From Sphingomonas sp. AX6 (GTDB taxonomy: Bacteria > Pseudomonadota > Alphaproteobacteria > Sphingomonadales > Sphingomonadaceae): a stretch of DNA of 64,000 bases. Under the pieces are notes generated by a model. That model was given only the letters and a program-made list of their open reading frames with translations, had not been told where the DNA came from and searched no databases. Positions within the stretch are counted from its first letter, which is position 1, and each line of letters begins with the position of its first letter. Positions 9,417 to 18,794 of the stretch are shown in pieces. The position numbers and the translations under genes are program-made. The DNA is taken from assembly GCF_902506605.1 (NCBI RefSeq), contig NZ_LR733979.1, forward strand, positions 1,437,712 through 1,501,711. Reading direction: 5' to 3'.

Positions 9417-11221
9417 CAATGATTATGCCGCGGGACGCCAACATTCTGGGCGAGCTTTTGATATTCTTCCGCGCCTTCCAGGATGGCACCGGTATCGGCC
9501 TGGCCGACGACGCTGCGCTGCATCTCCTGCCACGGCGTCTGGCTCGCGGGGAAGGCGTAGCCGCCCGCCGCATTCAACGCCGCAAGACGCTGGGCCAGTT
9601 CGGCGTCGGACACCAGCATGTTCGCTTCTCCCTTGCGCAGGTCGATCCGCACCCGGTCGCCGGTGCGCAGCAGCGCCAGGCCCCCCCCCGCCGCCGCTTC
9701 GGGTGAGGCATTGAGGATCGACGGACTGCCGCTGGTCCCCGACTGACGCCCGTCGCCGATGCACGGCAGCGCGTGGACGCCCGCTTTGATCAGGTTGACC
9801 GGCGGGCGCATGTTGACGACTTCGGCCGCGCCCGGATAGCCGATCGGCCCGGCACCGCGCATGATGAGAAGCGTGCGATCGTCGATGCCGAGCGCGGGGT
9901 CGTCGATACGCGCGTGATAATCCTCCGGCCCGTCGAACACCACCACCGGTCCTTCGAACGCATCGGGATCGGCGGGATCGGAAAGATAGCGGTCGCGGAA
10001 TTCAGGTGTGATCACCGACAATTTCATGATCGCACTATCGAACAGATTTCCACGCAGCACCGACAGTCCGGCGGCGGGCAGGATCGGGTCATCGAAGCGA
10101 CGGATAACGCGCGCATCCTCGATTTCTGCGTCGCGGCAATTGTCGCCGATGCTGCGCCCGTTGACGGTGAGCGCGCGCTCTTCGATCAGGCCCTGGCCCA
10201 TCAACTGCGCGACCACCGCAGGGACGCCGCCTGCGCGGTAATAATCCTCGCCCAGATATTCGCCCGCGGGTTGCAGATTGACCAGCAACGGCACGTCGCG
10301 ACCATGCACTTCCCAATCGTCGATCGACAGTTCGACGCCCAGATGCCGGGCGATCGCGTTCAGATGGATGGGTGCGTTGGTCGATCCCCCGATCGCGGAG
10401 TTCACCCGGATCGCGTTGAGGAACGCCGCGCGCGTCATCACGTCGGACGGCTTGCGGTCGGCATGGACCATCTCGACGATCTGTTTGCCCGTCAGATAGG
10501 CACATTCCTGACGGTCGCGGTACGGCGCGGGGATCGCCGCCGATCCGGGCAAGCTCATGCCCAGCGCCTCGGTCAGCGAGTTCATCGTCGTCGCCGTACC
10601 CATCGTGTTGCAATAGCCGGTCGAGGGCGCCGACGACGCGACCAGTTTGATGAAGCCCTTATAGTCGATCTCACCCGCCGCGAGCAGTTCGCGCGCTTTC
10701 CAGACGATCGTGCCCGAACCGGTGCGCTCGCCCTTATGCCAGCCGTTGAGCATCGGCCCCACCGACAGCGCGATCGCCGGAATGTTGACCGTCGCTGCCG
10801 CCATCAGGCAGGCAGGCGTGGTCTTGTCGCAACCGATCGTCAGCACGACGGCATCGAGCGGATAGCCGAACAGCAGTTCGACCAGCCCCAGATAGGCGAG
10901 GTTGCGGTCAAGTCCGGCGGTCGGGCGCTTTCCAGTTTCCTGGATCGGGTGGACCGGAAACTCGATCGCGATCCCGCCCGCCTCGCGAATCCCCTCGCGC
11001 ACGCGTTCGGCCAGCACGATGTGGTGGCGGTTACAGGGCGACAGGTCGCTGCCGGTCTGGGCGATGCCGATGATCGGCTTGCCCGATTGCAGTTCGTCGA
11101 GCCCCAGACCGAAATTCATGTACCGTTCCAGGTACAGTGCGGTCATGTCGGCATTGTCGGGATCGTCGAACCAGGCGCGCGACCGGAGCGGTTTGGGGGT
11201 CGTTGGCGAAGAGTCGCTCAT
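9416..11221 (-). CDS. L-arabonate dehydratase, IlvD/EDD family
   Basis: Dehydrates L-arabonate to 2-keto-3-deoxy-L-arabonate. The 601 residues match the sugar-acid branch of the IlvD/EDD family ([26 protein letters not shown] near the N-terminus, in the family's usual layout). Fe-S cluster ligands are visible as Cys63 (LSPCNRHH), Cys131/Cys138 (GCDKTTPAC) and Cys204 (GYCNTMGTA). The gene is 19 nt downstream of galM and overlaps the lactonase start by one base, so one transcript is likely. The assignment to arabonate rather than xylonate rests on the surrounding arabinan enzymes. Confidence 0.88.
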   Translation of the reverse strand: MSDSSPTTPKPLRSRAWFDDPDNADMTALYLERYMNFGLGLDELQSGKPIIGIAQTGSDLSPCNRHHIVLAERVREGIREAGGIAIEFPVHPIQETGKRPTAGLDRNLAYLGLVELLFGYPLDAVVLTIGCDKTTPACLMAAATVNIPAIALSVGPMLNGWHKGERTGSGTIVWKARELLAAGEIDYKGFIKLVASSAPSTGYCNTMGTATTMNSLTEALGMSLPGSAAIPAPYRDRQECAYLTGKQIVEMVHADRKPSDVMTRAAFLNAIRVNSAIGGSTNAPIHLNAIARHLGVELSIDDWEVHGRDVPLLVNLQPAGEYLGEDYYRAGGVPAVVAQLMGQGLIEERALTVNGRSIGDNCRDAEIEDARVIRRFDDPILPAAGLSVLRGNLFDSAIMKLSVITPEFRDRYLSDPADPDAFEGPVVVFDGPEDYHARIDDPALGIDDRTLLIMRGAGPIGYPGAAEVVNMRPPVNLIKAGVHALPCIGDGRQSGTSGSPSILNASPEAAAGGGLALLRTGDRVRIDLRKGEANMLVSDAELAQRLAALNAAGGYAFPASQTPWQEMQRSVVGQADTGAILEGAEEYQKLAQNVGVPRHNH

Positions 11222-11240
11222 GCGGAAAGATGCCTGTCGA

Positions 11241-12368
11241 TCAATTGGCGGCGGTGGAGAAACGCAGCACCATGCGGTTGGAATAGGTTTGGCCGGGGTC
11301 GAGCCGCGCCGAGGGAAAGGCGCTTTGGTTCGGGGCGTCGGGAAATATTTGCGGTTCCAGACACAACCCGTCGCCCTGGCGATAGATCCAGCCGCCCTTG
11401 CCGGTCACCGACGCGTCGAGGAAATTGCCAGAATAGAATTGCACGCCCGGCGCGGTGGTCAGTAATTCCATCACCCGGCCCGATCCGGGATCTTCCAGCT
11501 TGGCCGCGGGGCGCAACGTTCCGATCGCGCCGTCGATCACGTAATTGTGATCGTAACCGTGCCCGATCCGTAACTGGGCATCTTCGCCCTGGCGGATGCG
11601 GCTACCGATCGCGGCACTTCTTCGAAAATCGAACGGTGTGCCGTCCACCGGCGCGAGCGTGCCGGTGGGGATCAGCGTGTCGTTTACCGGCGTATAGCGC
11701 GCGGCGTTCAGCGTCAGCCGCTGCGCCATAACGTCGCCTTTGCCCGCCAGGTTGAAGAAGCTGTGATTGGTGATGTTGACGATTGTCCGCCTGGTCGTCG
11801 TCGCGCGGTAATCGATGGTCAGTTCGTTGCTATCGCTCAACGCATAGGTCGCGGTGACGGTCAGCGCGCCGGGGTAGCCGCCTTCGCCATCCGCACTGAC
11901 ATATTCCAGCACAACGCGTGCGGTGGGGCCGCTTTCGACCGACCGGATCGTCCAAACCCGCTTGTCGAAACCACGCACGCCGCCGTGCAGATGGTTGACG
12001 CCGTCATTCGCCTCCAGCCGATGTGTGGTGCCGTCGAGATCGAATGTGGCGCCGGCGATGCGGTTGGCATAACGCCCCACGGTCGCACCGAAATATTGCG
12101 GCTGGTCGAGATATTCTTGCGCGCTGTCATAGCCGAGCACCACGTCCGCCAGCGTGCCCGCATGGTCGGCGACGTGCAGCGCCTGAAGCGATGCGCCGAG
12201 CGTCATCACTACCGCCTTCGTGCCGCTGGCATTGGTCAACTCGACCTTTTCGATCGCGGTGCCGTCAGACAGTGCGCCGAAGCTCGAACGCACCGCAGTT
12301 CCGGCCAGTGCCGGGGTGGAAACACTCGCCAGAGCCATGAAGATCGCTGCCTTGAAGCCTGTATGCAC
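11241..12368 (-). CDS. galM: Exported aldose 1-epimerase (mutarotase)
   Basis: Interconverts alpha and beta sugar anomers, feeding the 1-dehydrogenase. I choose GTG at 12368: it follows AGGGGG by six bases and starts a clean Sec signal ([21 protein letters not shown]), whereas longer forms add unlikely residues. Mature part has [14 protein letters not shown], the catalytic His motifs [15 protein letters not shown] and [10 protein letters not shown], and the catalytic Glu near [14 protein letters not shown]. Exported mutarotases are common in polysaccharide loci. First gene of the galM-dehydratase-lactonase operon; a TGTCTGAG site lies 20 nt upstream. Confidence 0.9.
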   Translation of the reverse strand: MHTGFKAAIFMALASVSTPALAGTAVRSSFGALSDGTAIEKVELTNASGTKAVVMTLGASLQALHVADHAGTLADVVLGYDSAQEYLDQPQYFGATVGRYANRIAGATFDLDGTTHRLEANDGVNHLHGGVRGFDKRVWTIRSVESGPTARVVLEYVSADGEGGYPGALTVTATYALSDSNELTIDYRATTTRRTIVNITNHSFFNLAGKGDVMAQRLTLNAARYTPVNDTLIPTGTLAPVDGTPFDFRRSAAIGSRIRQGEDAQLRIGHGYDHNYVIDGAIGTLRPAAKLEDPGSGRVMELLTTAPGVQFYSGNFLDASVTGKGGWIYRQGDGLCLEPQIFPDAPNQSAFPSARLDPGQTYSNRMVLRFSTAAN

Positions 12369-12387
12369 ATCCGCCCCCTGTTTTATA

Positions 12388-12395
12388 CTCAGACA
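12388..12395 (-). promoter_or_regulatory. TGTCTGAG site 4, upstream of galM
   Basis: Minus-strand copy of the 8-mer in the 148-bp gap before galM, with the same A/T-rich context (ATTTGTCTGAGTATAAA). It links this operon to the divergent promoter region at 0.8-1.05 kb, 11 kb away. Confidence 0.5.
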
Positions 12396-12516
12396 AATGC
12401 CAAAATTTGCGAGCGTGCACAAGTCGTATGTCGCCAAGGAGAACTTGGATTTTCGTCGGTTCCGGTGCGCGCGGTGCCTCGCGTCGTTCGCGATCGATGG
12501 GTTCGATCGGAAACGC

Positions 12517-13137
12517 TCATCGTGGTTGCGGACCGATCAGGATAACATGAAGGAAGCGCGGGCCATGTGCGCCGCGGATATATTGCCCCTCGATGTCGGT
12601 GGTGCCCGATACGCCGGTGATCCAGAAGCGGCTGCGCGGGATCGCAGCGGGTTCCGGGATGTCCTCTAGCTGAGCGACGAGATCGGCGGCGTGGACGATG
12701 ACGATGTGGTGTAGCGCCAGGAAATGCGCGAGCATCGGGCGGTCGGGACCGGTGTCGATAACCAACGTCCCACTTTCCGCCACCGCGGACACGGCACGCG
12801 CCACCACCACGCCGCCATCGATCGACAAGTGTTGCGTGGTCGCAAGCGGTGCCCAGTCGGTTTCGATCATCGGGCAGGCGATATGGACGAGGGGCGGGAG
12901 GGCGTGTTGGGCCAGATAGCGCGCGACGGCGGCAGGCACGTCGTGGTTGTTCGCAACGTGATCGAAACTGGCCCCGACCGACGGTTTGGCAAGTGCGTCG
13001 GCGAAGGCCTCGGCGAGCATGCCCGCGGGGGCAGGGCGTTCGACCTGCCCGACCAGCGCAGCCGCGTGCGCGGCGATGGCGTCGGGGGTCGCGGTATCGC
13101 CCGACAGTGCCGCCAGGATCGCGTCGCGCGCGGTCAT
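12517..13137 (-). CDS. lutC: Lactate utilization protein C (LUD domain)
   Basis: Third subunit of the LutABC L-lactate oxidising complex, which converts L-lactate to pyruvate. The 206-residue LUD-domain protein has SFDHVANNHDVPAAVARYL, a central GGVVVARAVSAVAESGTLVID and the family-typical end RSRFWITGVSGTTDIEGQ with GPRFLHVILIG. ATG overlaps the lutB stop by 4 bp. Last gene in a chain starting at the rhamnose dehydrogenase; a product of the rhamnose route here is L-lactate, which explains its position. Confidence 0.9.
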   Translation of the reverse strand: MTARDAILAALSGDTATPDAIAAHAAALVGQVERPAPAGMLAEAFADALAKPSVGASFDHVANNHDVPAAVARYLAQHALPPLVHIACPMIETDWAPLATTQHLSIDGGVVVARAVSAVAESGTLVIDTGPDRPMLAHFLALHHIVIVHAADLVAQLEDIPEPAAIPRSRFWITGVSGTTDIEGQYIRGAHGPRFLHVILIGPQPR

Positions 13138-14528
13138 CGCTCGCCCCTGGCATAGCGTTCGACGAAGCTCGCATTCGATTGCGGCGCAGGGAAGTCGCGG
13201 TGACGCGTCCAGCCGCTGGCGAAGGGGATTGCGTGCAGCCAGCGTTTGCCGATCCGCCTGAGCAGCCAGTTGCCCAGCCCGACCGCTCGGCGATAGACCC
13301 AGGGGTGCCCCGCCAGTCGCGACCATGCGCCGATCCCCATGCGGGCTGACACCGGCTCCAGCCCCTCGCGCCAGCTTTTTTCGCGCCAGCCGCGCAGCAG
13401 GGTGGGGAGGGGAATGTCGACCGGGCATACTTCGCGGCACTTGCCGTTCAGCGTGCAGGCATGGGCAAGGTCGCGGGTTTCGGCATTCAGCCCGTCGATC
13501 GCAGGCGTGATGACCGCCCCCATCGGGCCGGGATAGGTGCTGCCATAGGCATGGCCGCCCACTTGGCGGAACACGACGCAGTGGTTCATGCACGCGCCGC
13601 AGCGGATGCAGCGCAGCATCTCTGCCAAGCCGTGGCTGCGCATCCGCGTGCGGCCGTTGTCGACCAGAACGATGTGCATCGCGTCGGGGCCGTCGGCGTC
13701 GGCCGCGCGCTTCGGCCCGGCGTAGAAGGTCGTATATTGGGTCAAGTCCGCACCCGTCGCCGATCGCGCGAGCAGGCGAAGCAGGTGGACGGCGTGGGGC
13801 ATCGACGGCACCAGCTTCTCGATACCCGCGGTGACGATATGCATCCGCGGCGGGACCAGCGAGAGTTCGGCATTGCCTTCGTTGGTGACGGTGCAGACCT
13901 GCCCCGAATCGGCGATCAGGAAATTGGCGCCTGAGATGCCGACATCGGCTGCGAGCATCTTGTCGCGCAGGTGCCGACGCGCACTCTCGGCCATCGCCGC
14001 GATCGTTTCCTCGACATGCGGGTCGGCGTGGCGGGCACGGAACAGCGCGGAGACCTGCTCGCGCGTCTTGTGCATCGCCGGCCAGACGATGTGCGACGGC
14101 GGTTCGTCGGCCAGCTGGATGATGTGTTCGGCAAGGTCGGTCTCGACCCGCTCGATCCCCGCTTCGGCCAGCGCATGCGGCAGGCCGATTTCCTCGCCGA
14201 GCATCGATTTGGAGCGGGCGACGCTTTTCGCGCCTGCCTGTTGGCAGAGATTGATGACGATGCGACACGCCTCATCGGCATCGCGTGCCCAGTGGACGAC
14301 GGCACCGGCCGCGGTCGCGTTGCGTTCGAACTCGACCAGATAGTGGCCGAGATGCTCGATCACATGATCCTTGATCGCGGCGGCGCGCTTTCGGGCGGCG
14401 TCGAAATCGGAGAATGCGGCCACAGCGGTTGCGCGTTTGGCTTCGGCGGTTCCGGCGGTGCGTTCCACCGCGATCTTCAATTGCCGGTCGGCAAGCGCGG
14501 CATCGACGCGGTCGGTGAAGGCGCTCAC
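13134..14528 (-). CDS. lutB: Lactate utilization protein B, iron-sulfur subunit
   Basis: The 464-residue protein combines an N-terminal LUD-like domain (AKSVARSKSMLGEEIGLP) with a C-terminal ferredoxin-like module. Cys ligands for two [4Fe-4S] clusters are seen in CIRCGACMNHC and CTLNGKCREVCP. A final segment (WREKSWREGLEP) is usual for LutB. Start and stop both overlap neighbours by 4 bp. It passes electrons from L-lactate oxidation towards the respiratory chain. Confidence 0.92.
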   Translation of the reverse strand: MSAFTDRVDAALADRQLKIAVERTAGTAEAKRATAVAAFSDFDAARKRAAAIKDHVIEHLGHYLVEFERNATAAGAVVHWARDADEACRIVINLCQQAGAKSVARSKSMLGEEIGLPHALAEAGIERVETDLAEHIIQLADEPPSHIVWPAMHKTREQVSALFRARHADPHVEETIAAMAESARRHLRDKMLAADVGISGANFLIADSGQVCTVTNEGNAELSLVPPRMHIVTAGIEKLVPSMPHAVHLLRLLARSATGADLTQYTTFYAGPKRAADADGPDAMHIVLVDNGRTRMRSHGLAEMLRCIRCGACMNHCVVFRQVGGHAYGSTYPGPMGAVITPAIDGLNAETRDLAHACTLNGKCREVCPVDIPLPTLLRGWREKSWREGLEPVSARMGIGAWSRLAGHPWVYRRAVGLGNWLLRRIGKRWLHAIPFASGWTRHRDFPAPQSNASFVERYARGER

Positions 14529-15286
14529 CGGTCTTCGCCGATCGCGGGGCCGTCGCCCATTCCGGCGATGATCTCGACTGCATGCATGGCGCGGACGGGG
14601 GAACCATCGCGGTGGAGTTTGCCCGCCATGTTCATCAGGCAGCCGAGATCGCCGCCCAGCAATAGTTCGGCACCGCTGGCGGTAATGTCCTCAGCCTTTT
14701 CGCCGACGATCGCGTTAGAGATCGCCGAATATTTGACGCAGAAGGTGCCGCCGAAGCCGCAGCATTTCTCGTCGTTGGTGAGGGGCAGCAGTTCGAGGCC
14801 GTCTATCGCGCCCAGCAACTGGCGCGGCTGGCGCTTGATGCCGAGTTCGCGCAAACCCGAACAACTGTCGTGATAGGTGGCGCGGGTGGAAAGCGAGAGG
14901 CCGTCGGGCTTCCAGCGCATGACCTGGTCGAGAAACGACAGGATTTCCCACGTCTTTGCCGCCAGCGCCTCGGCGCGCGGCCTCCATTCGGGGTCGTCCT
15001 CGAGAATTTTGGGATAATGGACGTGGATCGTCGCGGCGCACGAGCCGCTGGGGATGACCGCATAGTCATAGGGTTCCAGCAGCGCGATGGTGCGGCGCGC
15101 TTGCGCGGCAGCCTCGTCGCGCGCGCCCGAGTTGAGCGCGGGCTGACCGCAACAGGTCTGCGCGAGCGGGACATCGGCGTCGCACCCTGCGGCCTCCAAC
15201 GTGCGCAGCGACGCGAAGCCGACCGACGGGCGCATCGCATCGACCAGACAGGTCGCGAACAAGGCGACGCGTGGCCGCGCGGTCAT
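14525..15286 (-). CDS. lutA: Lactate utilization protein A (CCG-domain Fe-S oxidoreductase)
   Basis: The 253-residue protein has the two cysteine-rich CCG modules of the YkgE/LutA family: TCCGQPALNSGARDEA with upstream FATCLVD, and KCCGFGGTFCVKY with the preceding YHDSCSGLRELG. Gene order lutA-lutB-lutC is the usual one. It overlaps both neighbours by 4 bp. Related CCG proteins serve glycolate oxidase or heterodisulfide reductase, but the LUD partners fix this as LutA. Confidence 0.92.
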   Translation of the reverse strand: MTARPRVALFATCLVDAMRPSVGFASLRTLEAAGCDADVPLAQTCCGQPALNSGARDEAAAQARRTIALLEPYDYAVIPSGSCAATIHVHYPKILEDDPEWRPRAEALAAKTWEILSFLDQVMRWKPDGLSLSTRATYHDSCSGLRELGIKRQPRQLLGAIDGLELLPLTNDEKCCGFGGTFCVKYSAISNAIVGEKAEDITASGAELLLGGDLGCLMNMAGKLHRDGSPVRAMHAVEIIAGMGDGPAIGEDR

Positions 15287-16236
15287 GTCAGCCCGTGGGT
15301 CTTCGCCCAGCCCAGGAAAAGTTCGGGCCAGGGGGAGGGGGCACCCGCCGCCTCAAGCCCGAAGCCGTGGCCGCCGCGTTCGAACAGATGCAATTCGGTC
15401 GGAACGTTCGCGGCGCGCAGTGCCGTCATCATTGCGATGCCGTTTTCAGGCGGCACGACGCGGTCGTCGATGGCGTGCGCCATGAAGGTCGGCGGGGTGC
15501 CGGGGGCGATGCGCGCATCGGCGGCAAAGGGCGCGGCGCGTTCCGGTGCGACGCCCTTGCCGAACATCTCGTCGCGCGATCCGTCATGGACATGCGCGCC
15601 GGTCATCGAGACGACGGGGTAGAGCAGGCCTGCGACTTTGGGCGCGAGCGGCAGGCGATCGGTGGCATCGACGGCGCGAAAGCTCGCGATGTCCTGCCGT
15701 GCAGAGAGGCGCGCGGCCAGATGCCCGCCCGCTGAAAAGCCGAGCACGCCGATGCGGTCGGGGTCGTAATCCTTCGCGCGTGCCCGGACGAGCCTGAGTG
15801 CGCGTTGTGCATCCTGAAGCGGCGCGTCCGGCCCGGCAGCCCAGCCATCGGCAGGCAGGCGATACACCAGGATATGCGTAGTGAAACCGCGCGCCGCGAA
15901 CCATTCGGCGATGGCGAAAGTGCCAAGGCCGACTGCGACCCGGCGATAGCCCCCGCCGGGAATCAGAAGCAACGCCGCACCGTTCGATTTGGCGGGACGT
16001 ACCGTGGTGAGGGTCGGGCGCGTCACGTTGACGAAGGCGGTATCGGCGGCGGGGCCGGTGGGGGAGCGCGGGATTTCGCGTTCGGTGACGGTGACACGCT
16101 CACCACCGGGCGCTGCGCCGGGCCAGAGGGCGATGCGTTCGTGTGTCGCCTGCGCCGCCGCCAAGCGTGCCGCCGCGGGAAGTGCGGCGAGCGACGCGCC
16201 AGCGCCGATTAGCGTGCGGCGGTCGAAACACGTCAC
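15283..16236 (-). CDS. Exported alpha/beta hydrolase, probable carbohydrate acetylesterase
   Basis: Likely removes acetyl groups from sugar residues of pectin or xylan. The leader has a twin-Arg pattern (FDRRTLIGAGASLAALPAAA). The mature enzyme shows an oxyanion motif (LLIPGGGYRRVAVG), the nucleophile Ser in LGFSAGGHLAARL, an acid residue in HAIDDRVVPPENG and the His in FERGGHGFG. This arrangement resembles the BD-FAE/AXE-type esterases annotated as endo-1,4-beta-xylanase-like hydrolases. Coupled by 4-bp overlaps to the CE12 and lutA genes. Exact ester substrate unknown. Confidence 0.8.
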   Translation of the reverse strand: MTCFDRRTLIGAGASLAALPAAARLAAAQATHERIALWPGAAPGGERVTVTEREIPRSPTGPAADTAFVNVTRPTLTTVRPAKSNGAALLLIPGGGYRRVAVGLGTFAIAEWFAARGFTTHILVYRLPADGWAAGPDAPLQDAQRALRLVRARAKDYDPDRIGVLGFSAGGHLAARLSARQDIASFRAVDATDRLPLAPKVAGLLYPVVSMTGAHVHDGSRDEMFGKGVAPERAAPFAADARIAPGTPPTFMAHAIDDRVVPPENGIAMMTALRAANVPTELHLFERGGHGFGLEAAGAPSPWPELFLGWAKTHGLT

Positions 16237-16988
16237 TGGCAGGTCCAGTCGCCCGCAGGCGTCTCTCGCGCGAGTGCAGGACGATCGGCCTTCACGCTCG
16301 ACGATACGGGCAGGTTCAGCCGCGCCAGTTCGCCCGCGATCAGGTTTGCCACCTGACGCGCCCCCAGTTCGCTGAAATGGGTATCGTCGGTGATGCCGTT
16401 CGGAAATGCCGCCTGCTGGCCCTTTTCGTAATGCAGGAAATAGGCCTTGGCCCGCTCCGGACCCGCTTGCGTCAGCCAGCGCCGCGATAGTGTTTCCAGA
16501 TCGAGCAACGTGGTGTTCGTTTCACGCGCGACGACGCGCGCAACCGAGCTATAATCGGCGAAATCGGCCTTGGCCTCCGCACCGTCATAGGAACGGCGGG
16601 CGACCGGAGTCAGGATGACGGGCGTCGCGCCCTTCGCCCGGACATCGGCGACGAAGCGGGTCAGGTGCTGGCGGTAATCGGTGGTAGCGGGCGCATAGCG
16701 TGCCGGGCGATTGCGATTGGCGTCGTTATGGCCGAACTGAATGAGCACGGTGTCGCCGGGCTTCAGGTCGCCGATCAATTTCGCCCAGCGGCCTTCGGAA
16801 ACGAAGGTGCGCGTGCTACGCCCGCCGATCGCACGATTGTCCACCGCCACGCCGTTCAGGCCGCATTGTAGCACCTGACCCCAACCGCTCTGCGGATAGC
16901 GGTCGCGATTATAGGTCTGGGCGGTCGAATCGCTGGCGATGAACACCGTCTGCCCGGCCAGTGCGAGCGCAATGAGTCCGCCGATCAC
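16233..16988 (-). CDS. Rhamnogalacturonan acetylesterase, SGNH/CE12
   Basis: Deacetylates the rhamnogalacturonan I backbone so lyases can act. The 251-residue SGNH hydrolase has block I FIASDSTAQTYN with the nucleophile Ser, block II Gly in GGRSTRTF, block III QFGHNDANR, and block V Asp/His in DDTHFSELGA. A short Sec signal (MIGGLIALALAGQ) precedes it. It overlaps the rhamnose dehydrogenase stop and the next start by 4 bp each. A second CE12-type gene in the window (26209-27438) has an extra N-terminal domain, so the two may act on different ester positions. Confidence 0.88.
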   Translation of the reverse strand: MIGGLIALALAGQTVFIASDSTAQTYNRDRYPQSGWGQVLQCGLNGVAVDNRAIGGRSTRTFVSEGRWAKLIGDLKPGDTVLIQFGHNDANRNRPARYAPATTDYRQHLTRFVADVRAKGATPVILTPVARRSYDGAEAKADFADYSSVARVVARETNTTLLDLETLSRRWLTQAGPERAKAYFLHYEKGQQAAFPNGITDDTHFSELGARQVANLIAGELARLNLPVSSSVKADRPALARETPAGDWTCQ

Positions 16989-17749
16989 TGGAGGTTCACG
17001 AACATGCCGCCATCGACGAGCAACGCTGCGCCGGTGACATAAGCCGCCATGTCGGAGGCGAGGAAGACGATCGGCCCGACCATATCCTCGGGCTGGCCCA
17101 GCCGTCCGAGCGGCACGCGGCTTTCCATGTAGGTGCGCTTCTCGTCGTCGGCGAGGTCGTCCTTGTTGATTTCGGTCAGGATCGTGCCGGGCAGCACCGA
17201 ATTGCAGCGGATACGGTGCTTGCCGAGCGCAATCGCGGTCGACTGCATCAGCGAATGCACCCCCGCCTTGGTCGGGGTGTAGTGCGTCTGATATTCCCCA
17301 CCGACGAGCGCGGATATCGATGACACTGCGACGATCGCACCGCCATCGCCCTGATCGACCATCGCCCGCGCCGCGGCCTGCACCATGTAATAGGCACCGT
17401 GGAGATTGACGCGCAGCGTGCGCTCCAGCGTTTCGGCAGGCATGTCGAGAAAGCCGTGGAACGGGCAGATGCCGGCGTTGGAAACCATCACATCGACGTG
17501 GCCCAGTTCGGCCTTTGCGCGCGCGACGAAATCGGTCGCGGTCGCTGCATCGGCGACATCGCCCTTGATCGCGATGCCCTTGCGACCCAGCCCGCGGATC
17601 GCCTCGACCACGGCCTCTGCATCGTCATCGCGGCTGTGATAGTTGATCGCGACATCGGCACCATGTTGGGCCGCGCCGATCGCCGCGGCGCGACCGATCC
17701 CGGTCGATGCCCCCGTCACGAGCACGGTTTTGCCATCGAGCAATTTCAC
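16985..17749 (-). CDS. lra1: L-rhamnose 1-dehydrogenase, SDR family
   Basis: Oxidises L-rhamnose to L-rhamnono-lactone. The 254-residue SDR has TGASTGIGRAAA, NAG in VSNAGICPFHGFLDMP, catalytic Ser in SSISALVGG, YTPTKAG (Tyr and Lys), and the C-terminus TGAALLVDGGMFVNLQ. These stretches are close to the characterised L-rhamnose 1-dehydrogenase of Azotobacter. GTG start at 17749 is preceded by AGAGGA. The IclR gene ends only 25 bp upstream on the same strand, so both may be on one transcript; this gene opens the series of 4-bp overlaps down to lutC. Confidence 0.92.
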   Translation of the reverse strand: MKLLDGKTVLVTGASTGIGRAAAIGAAQHGADVAINYHSRDDDAEAVVEAIRGLGRKGIAIKGDVADAATATDFVARAKAELGHVDVMVSNAGICPFHGFLDMPAETLERTLRVNLHGAYYMVQAAARAMVDQGDGGAIVAVSSISALVGGEYQTHYTPTKAGVHSLMQSTAIALGKHRIRCNSVLPGTILTEINKDDLADDEKRTYMESRVPLGRLGQPEDMVGPIVFLASDMAAYVTGAALLVDGGMFVNLQ

Positions 17750-17774
17750 AGGCGTCCTCTCCTCACTTATCGTT

Positions 17775-18614
17775 CTACTTCGGTTTGCGGCGGACCGGAG
17801 TCGCTCCCTCCACCCAGCCCAGATCGGTGCTGATCGCGCCCGCGGTCGCCCGCACGTCTGCGCTCAGCGCCGCCATCCGGGCATCGTCCATATATTGCGC
17901 CGCGCTCGACACGCTGATCGCGCCGACGATGCGGCCCGATGCGTCGCGGATCGACGCGGCGACGCAGCGGATCAGATCCTCGTTCTCTTCAAGGTCATAG
18001 GCGCGGTCGGCGGCGACATAGCCCCGCATCCGTTCCGCCCAGACCTTGTAATCGGCTTGCGGCGCGCCGCGCTGGCGATCGGCGTTGAACAGGTTTTCCC
18101 ATCCATTTTCGGGATCGTCGAGCAGCAATGCCTTGCCCAGGCCCGTCGAGGTCAGCGGCTGGCGGTCGCCGACGCGGCTGGAAATTTCGACCCGGCGGCG
18201 ACCCGGAATCTTGTCGAGATACAAAGCCAGATCGGCGTCCCGACGCCCCAGATGCACCGTATCCTCGGTCGCGGCGGCCAGCGATTCGAGATGCGGACGC
18301 GCGAGTTGCACCAGATCGGCCTGGCTCTGCGCGAGGAAGCCCAGATGGAGCAGCTTCGGCCCCAATTGATAGCCTTCGCGCGGTAGAAACGTCAGAAACC
18401 CGCGATCGACCAGGGCATTGGCGAGCCTGTGCGTGGTCGAACGGGTCAATTCCATCCGCGCCGATAAATCCGCAAGTTTGATGGGGCCGTCGATCACTTG
18501 GTCGAGCATGTCGAGGCCGCGAAGCAGCGTCTGGCTGCCCTGCACCTTGTTGCCGCCGGAATTGCCGGTCTCCGAGCCGCTGCTCGAATCTTCGTTTGAC
18601 GCCTGTTGTCTCAT
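17775..18614 (-). CDS. IclR-family transcriptional regulator, likely of the rhamnose/rhamnogalacturonan genes
   Basis: 279 residues: a low-complexity Ser/Gly/Asn N-terminus, a winged HTH (about 25-90; LADLSARMELTRSTTHRLANAL) and the IclR effector domain (about 105-270; STGLGKALLLDD, AYDLEENEDLIRCVAASIRDASG). It faces the rhamnonate dehydratase operon across a 180-bp gap holding a 17-bp palindrome (18705-18721) almost identical to one in the PL11/TonB receptor promoter region. IclR proteins of sugar-acid pathways commonly bind such palindromes; effector (L-rhamnose, rhamnonate or 2-keto-3-deoxyrhamnonate) is unknown. Confidence 0.9.
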   Translation of the reverse strand: MRQQASNEDSSSGSETGNSGGNKVQGSQTLLRGLDMLDQVIDGPIKLADLSARMELTRSTTHRLANALVDRGFLTFLPREGYQLGPKLLHLGFLAQSQADLVQLARPHLESLAAATEDTVHLGRRDADLALYLDKIPGRRRVEISSRVGDRQPLTSTGLGKALLLDDPENGWENLFNADRQRGAPQADYKVWAERMRGYVAADRAYDLEENEDLIRCVAASIRDASGRIVGAISVSSAAQYMDDARMAALSADVRATAGAISTDLGWVEGATPVRRKPK

Positions 18615-18704
18615 CTAGTAATACCCTATCCCATAAAGTGAGAAAGTAAAGCGGTTACGCGATCCAGCGACCGTGACACGGACGTGGCGCTTCTGGCGTC
18701 CTTC

Positions 18705-18721
18705 GTATCATATGCTGGAAC
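18705..18721. promoter_or_regulatory. Candidate rhamnose-regulon operator, copy 1
   Basis: GTATCATATGCTGGAAC matches the perfect palindrome at 29326-29342 in 14 of 17 positions. It lies 74 bp before the rhamnonate dehydratase start and 90 bp from the divergent IclR start. Operator role is inferred. Confidence 0.5.
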
Positions 18722-18794
18722 GAGTGTCCGCGATGCAATTTTACGTATCCTGGCCGTCGGGGGCGGCATGGGAAAATTGAGGGAGGGGCGCCCG

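Noticed and set aside
9773-11731. 652-codon open frame on the + strand
   Set aside because: Lies antisense to the arabonate dehydratase and galM genes; the translation is Arg/Asp/His-rich low-quality sequence with no family motif, as expected for a mirror frame in GC-rich coding DNA.
18684-18794. Longer in-frame starts for the rhamnonate dehydratase
   Set aside because: They add 37 residues without family similarity, run through the operator candidate, and lack the GGAGGGG site that precedes 18795.
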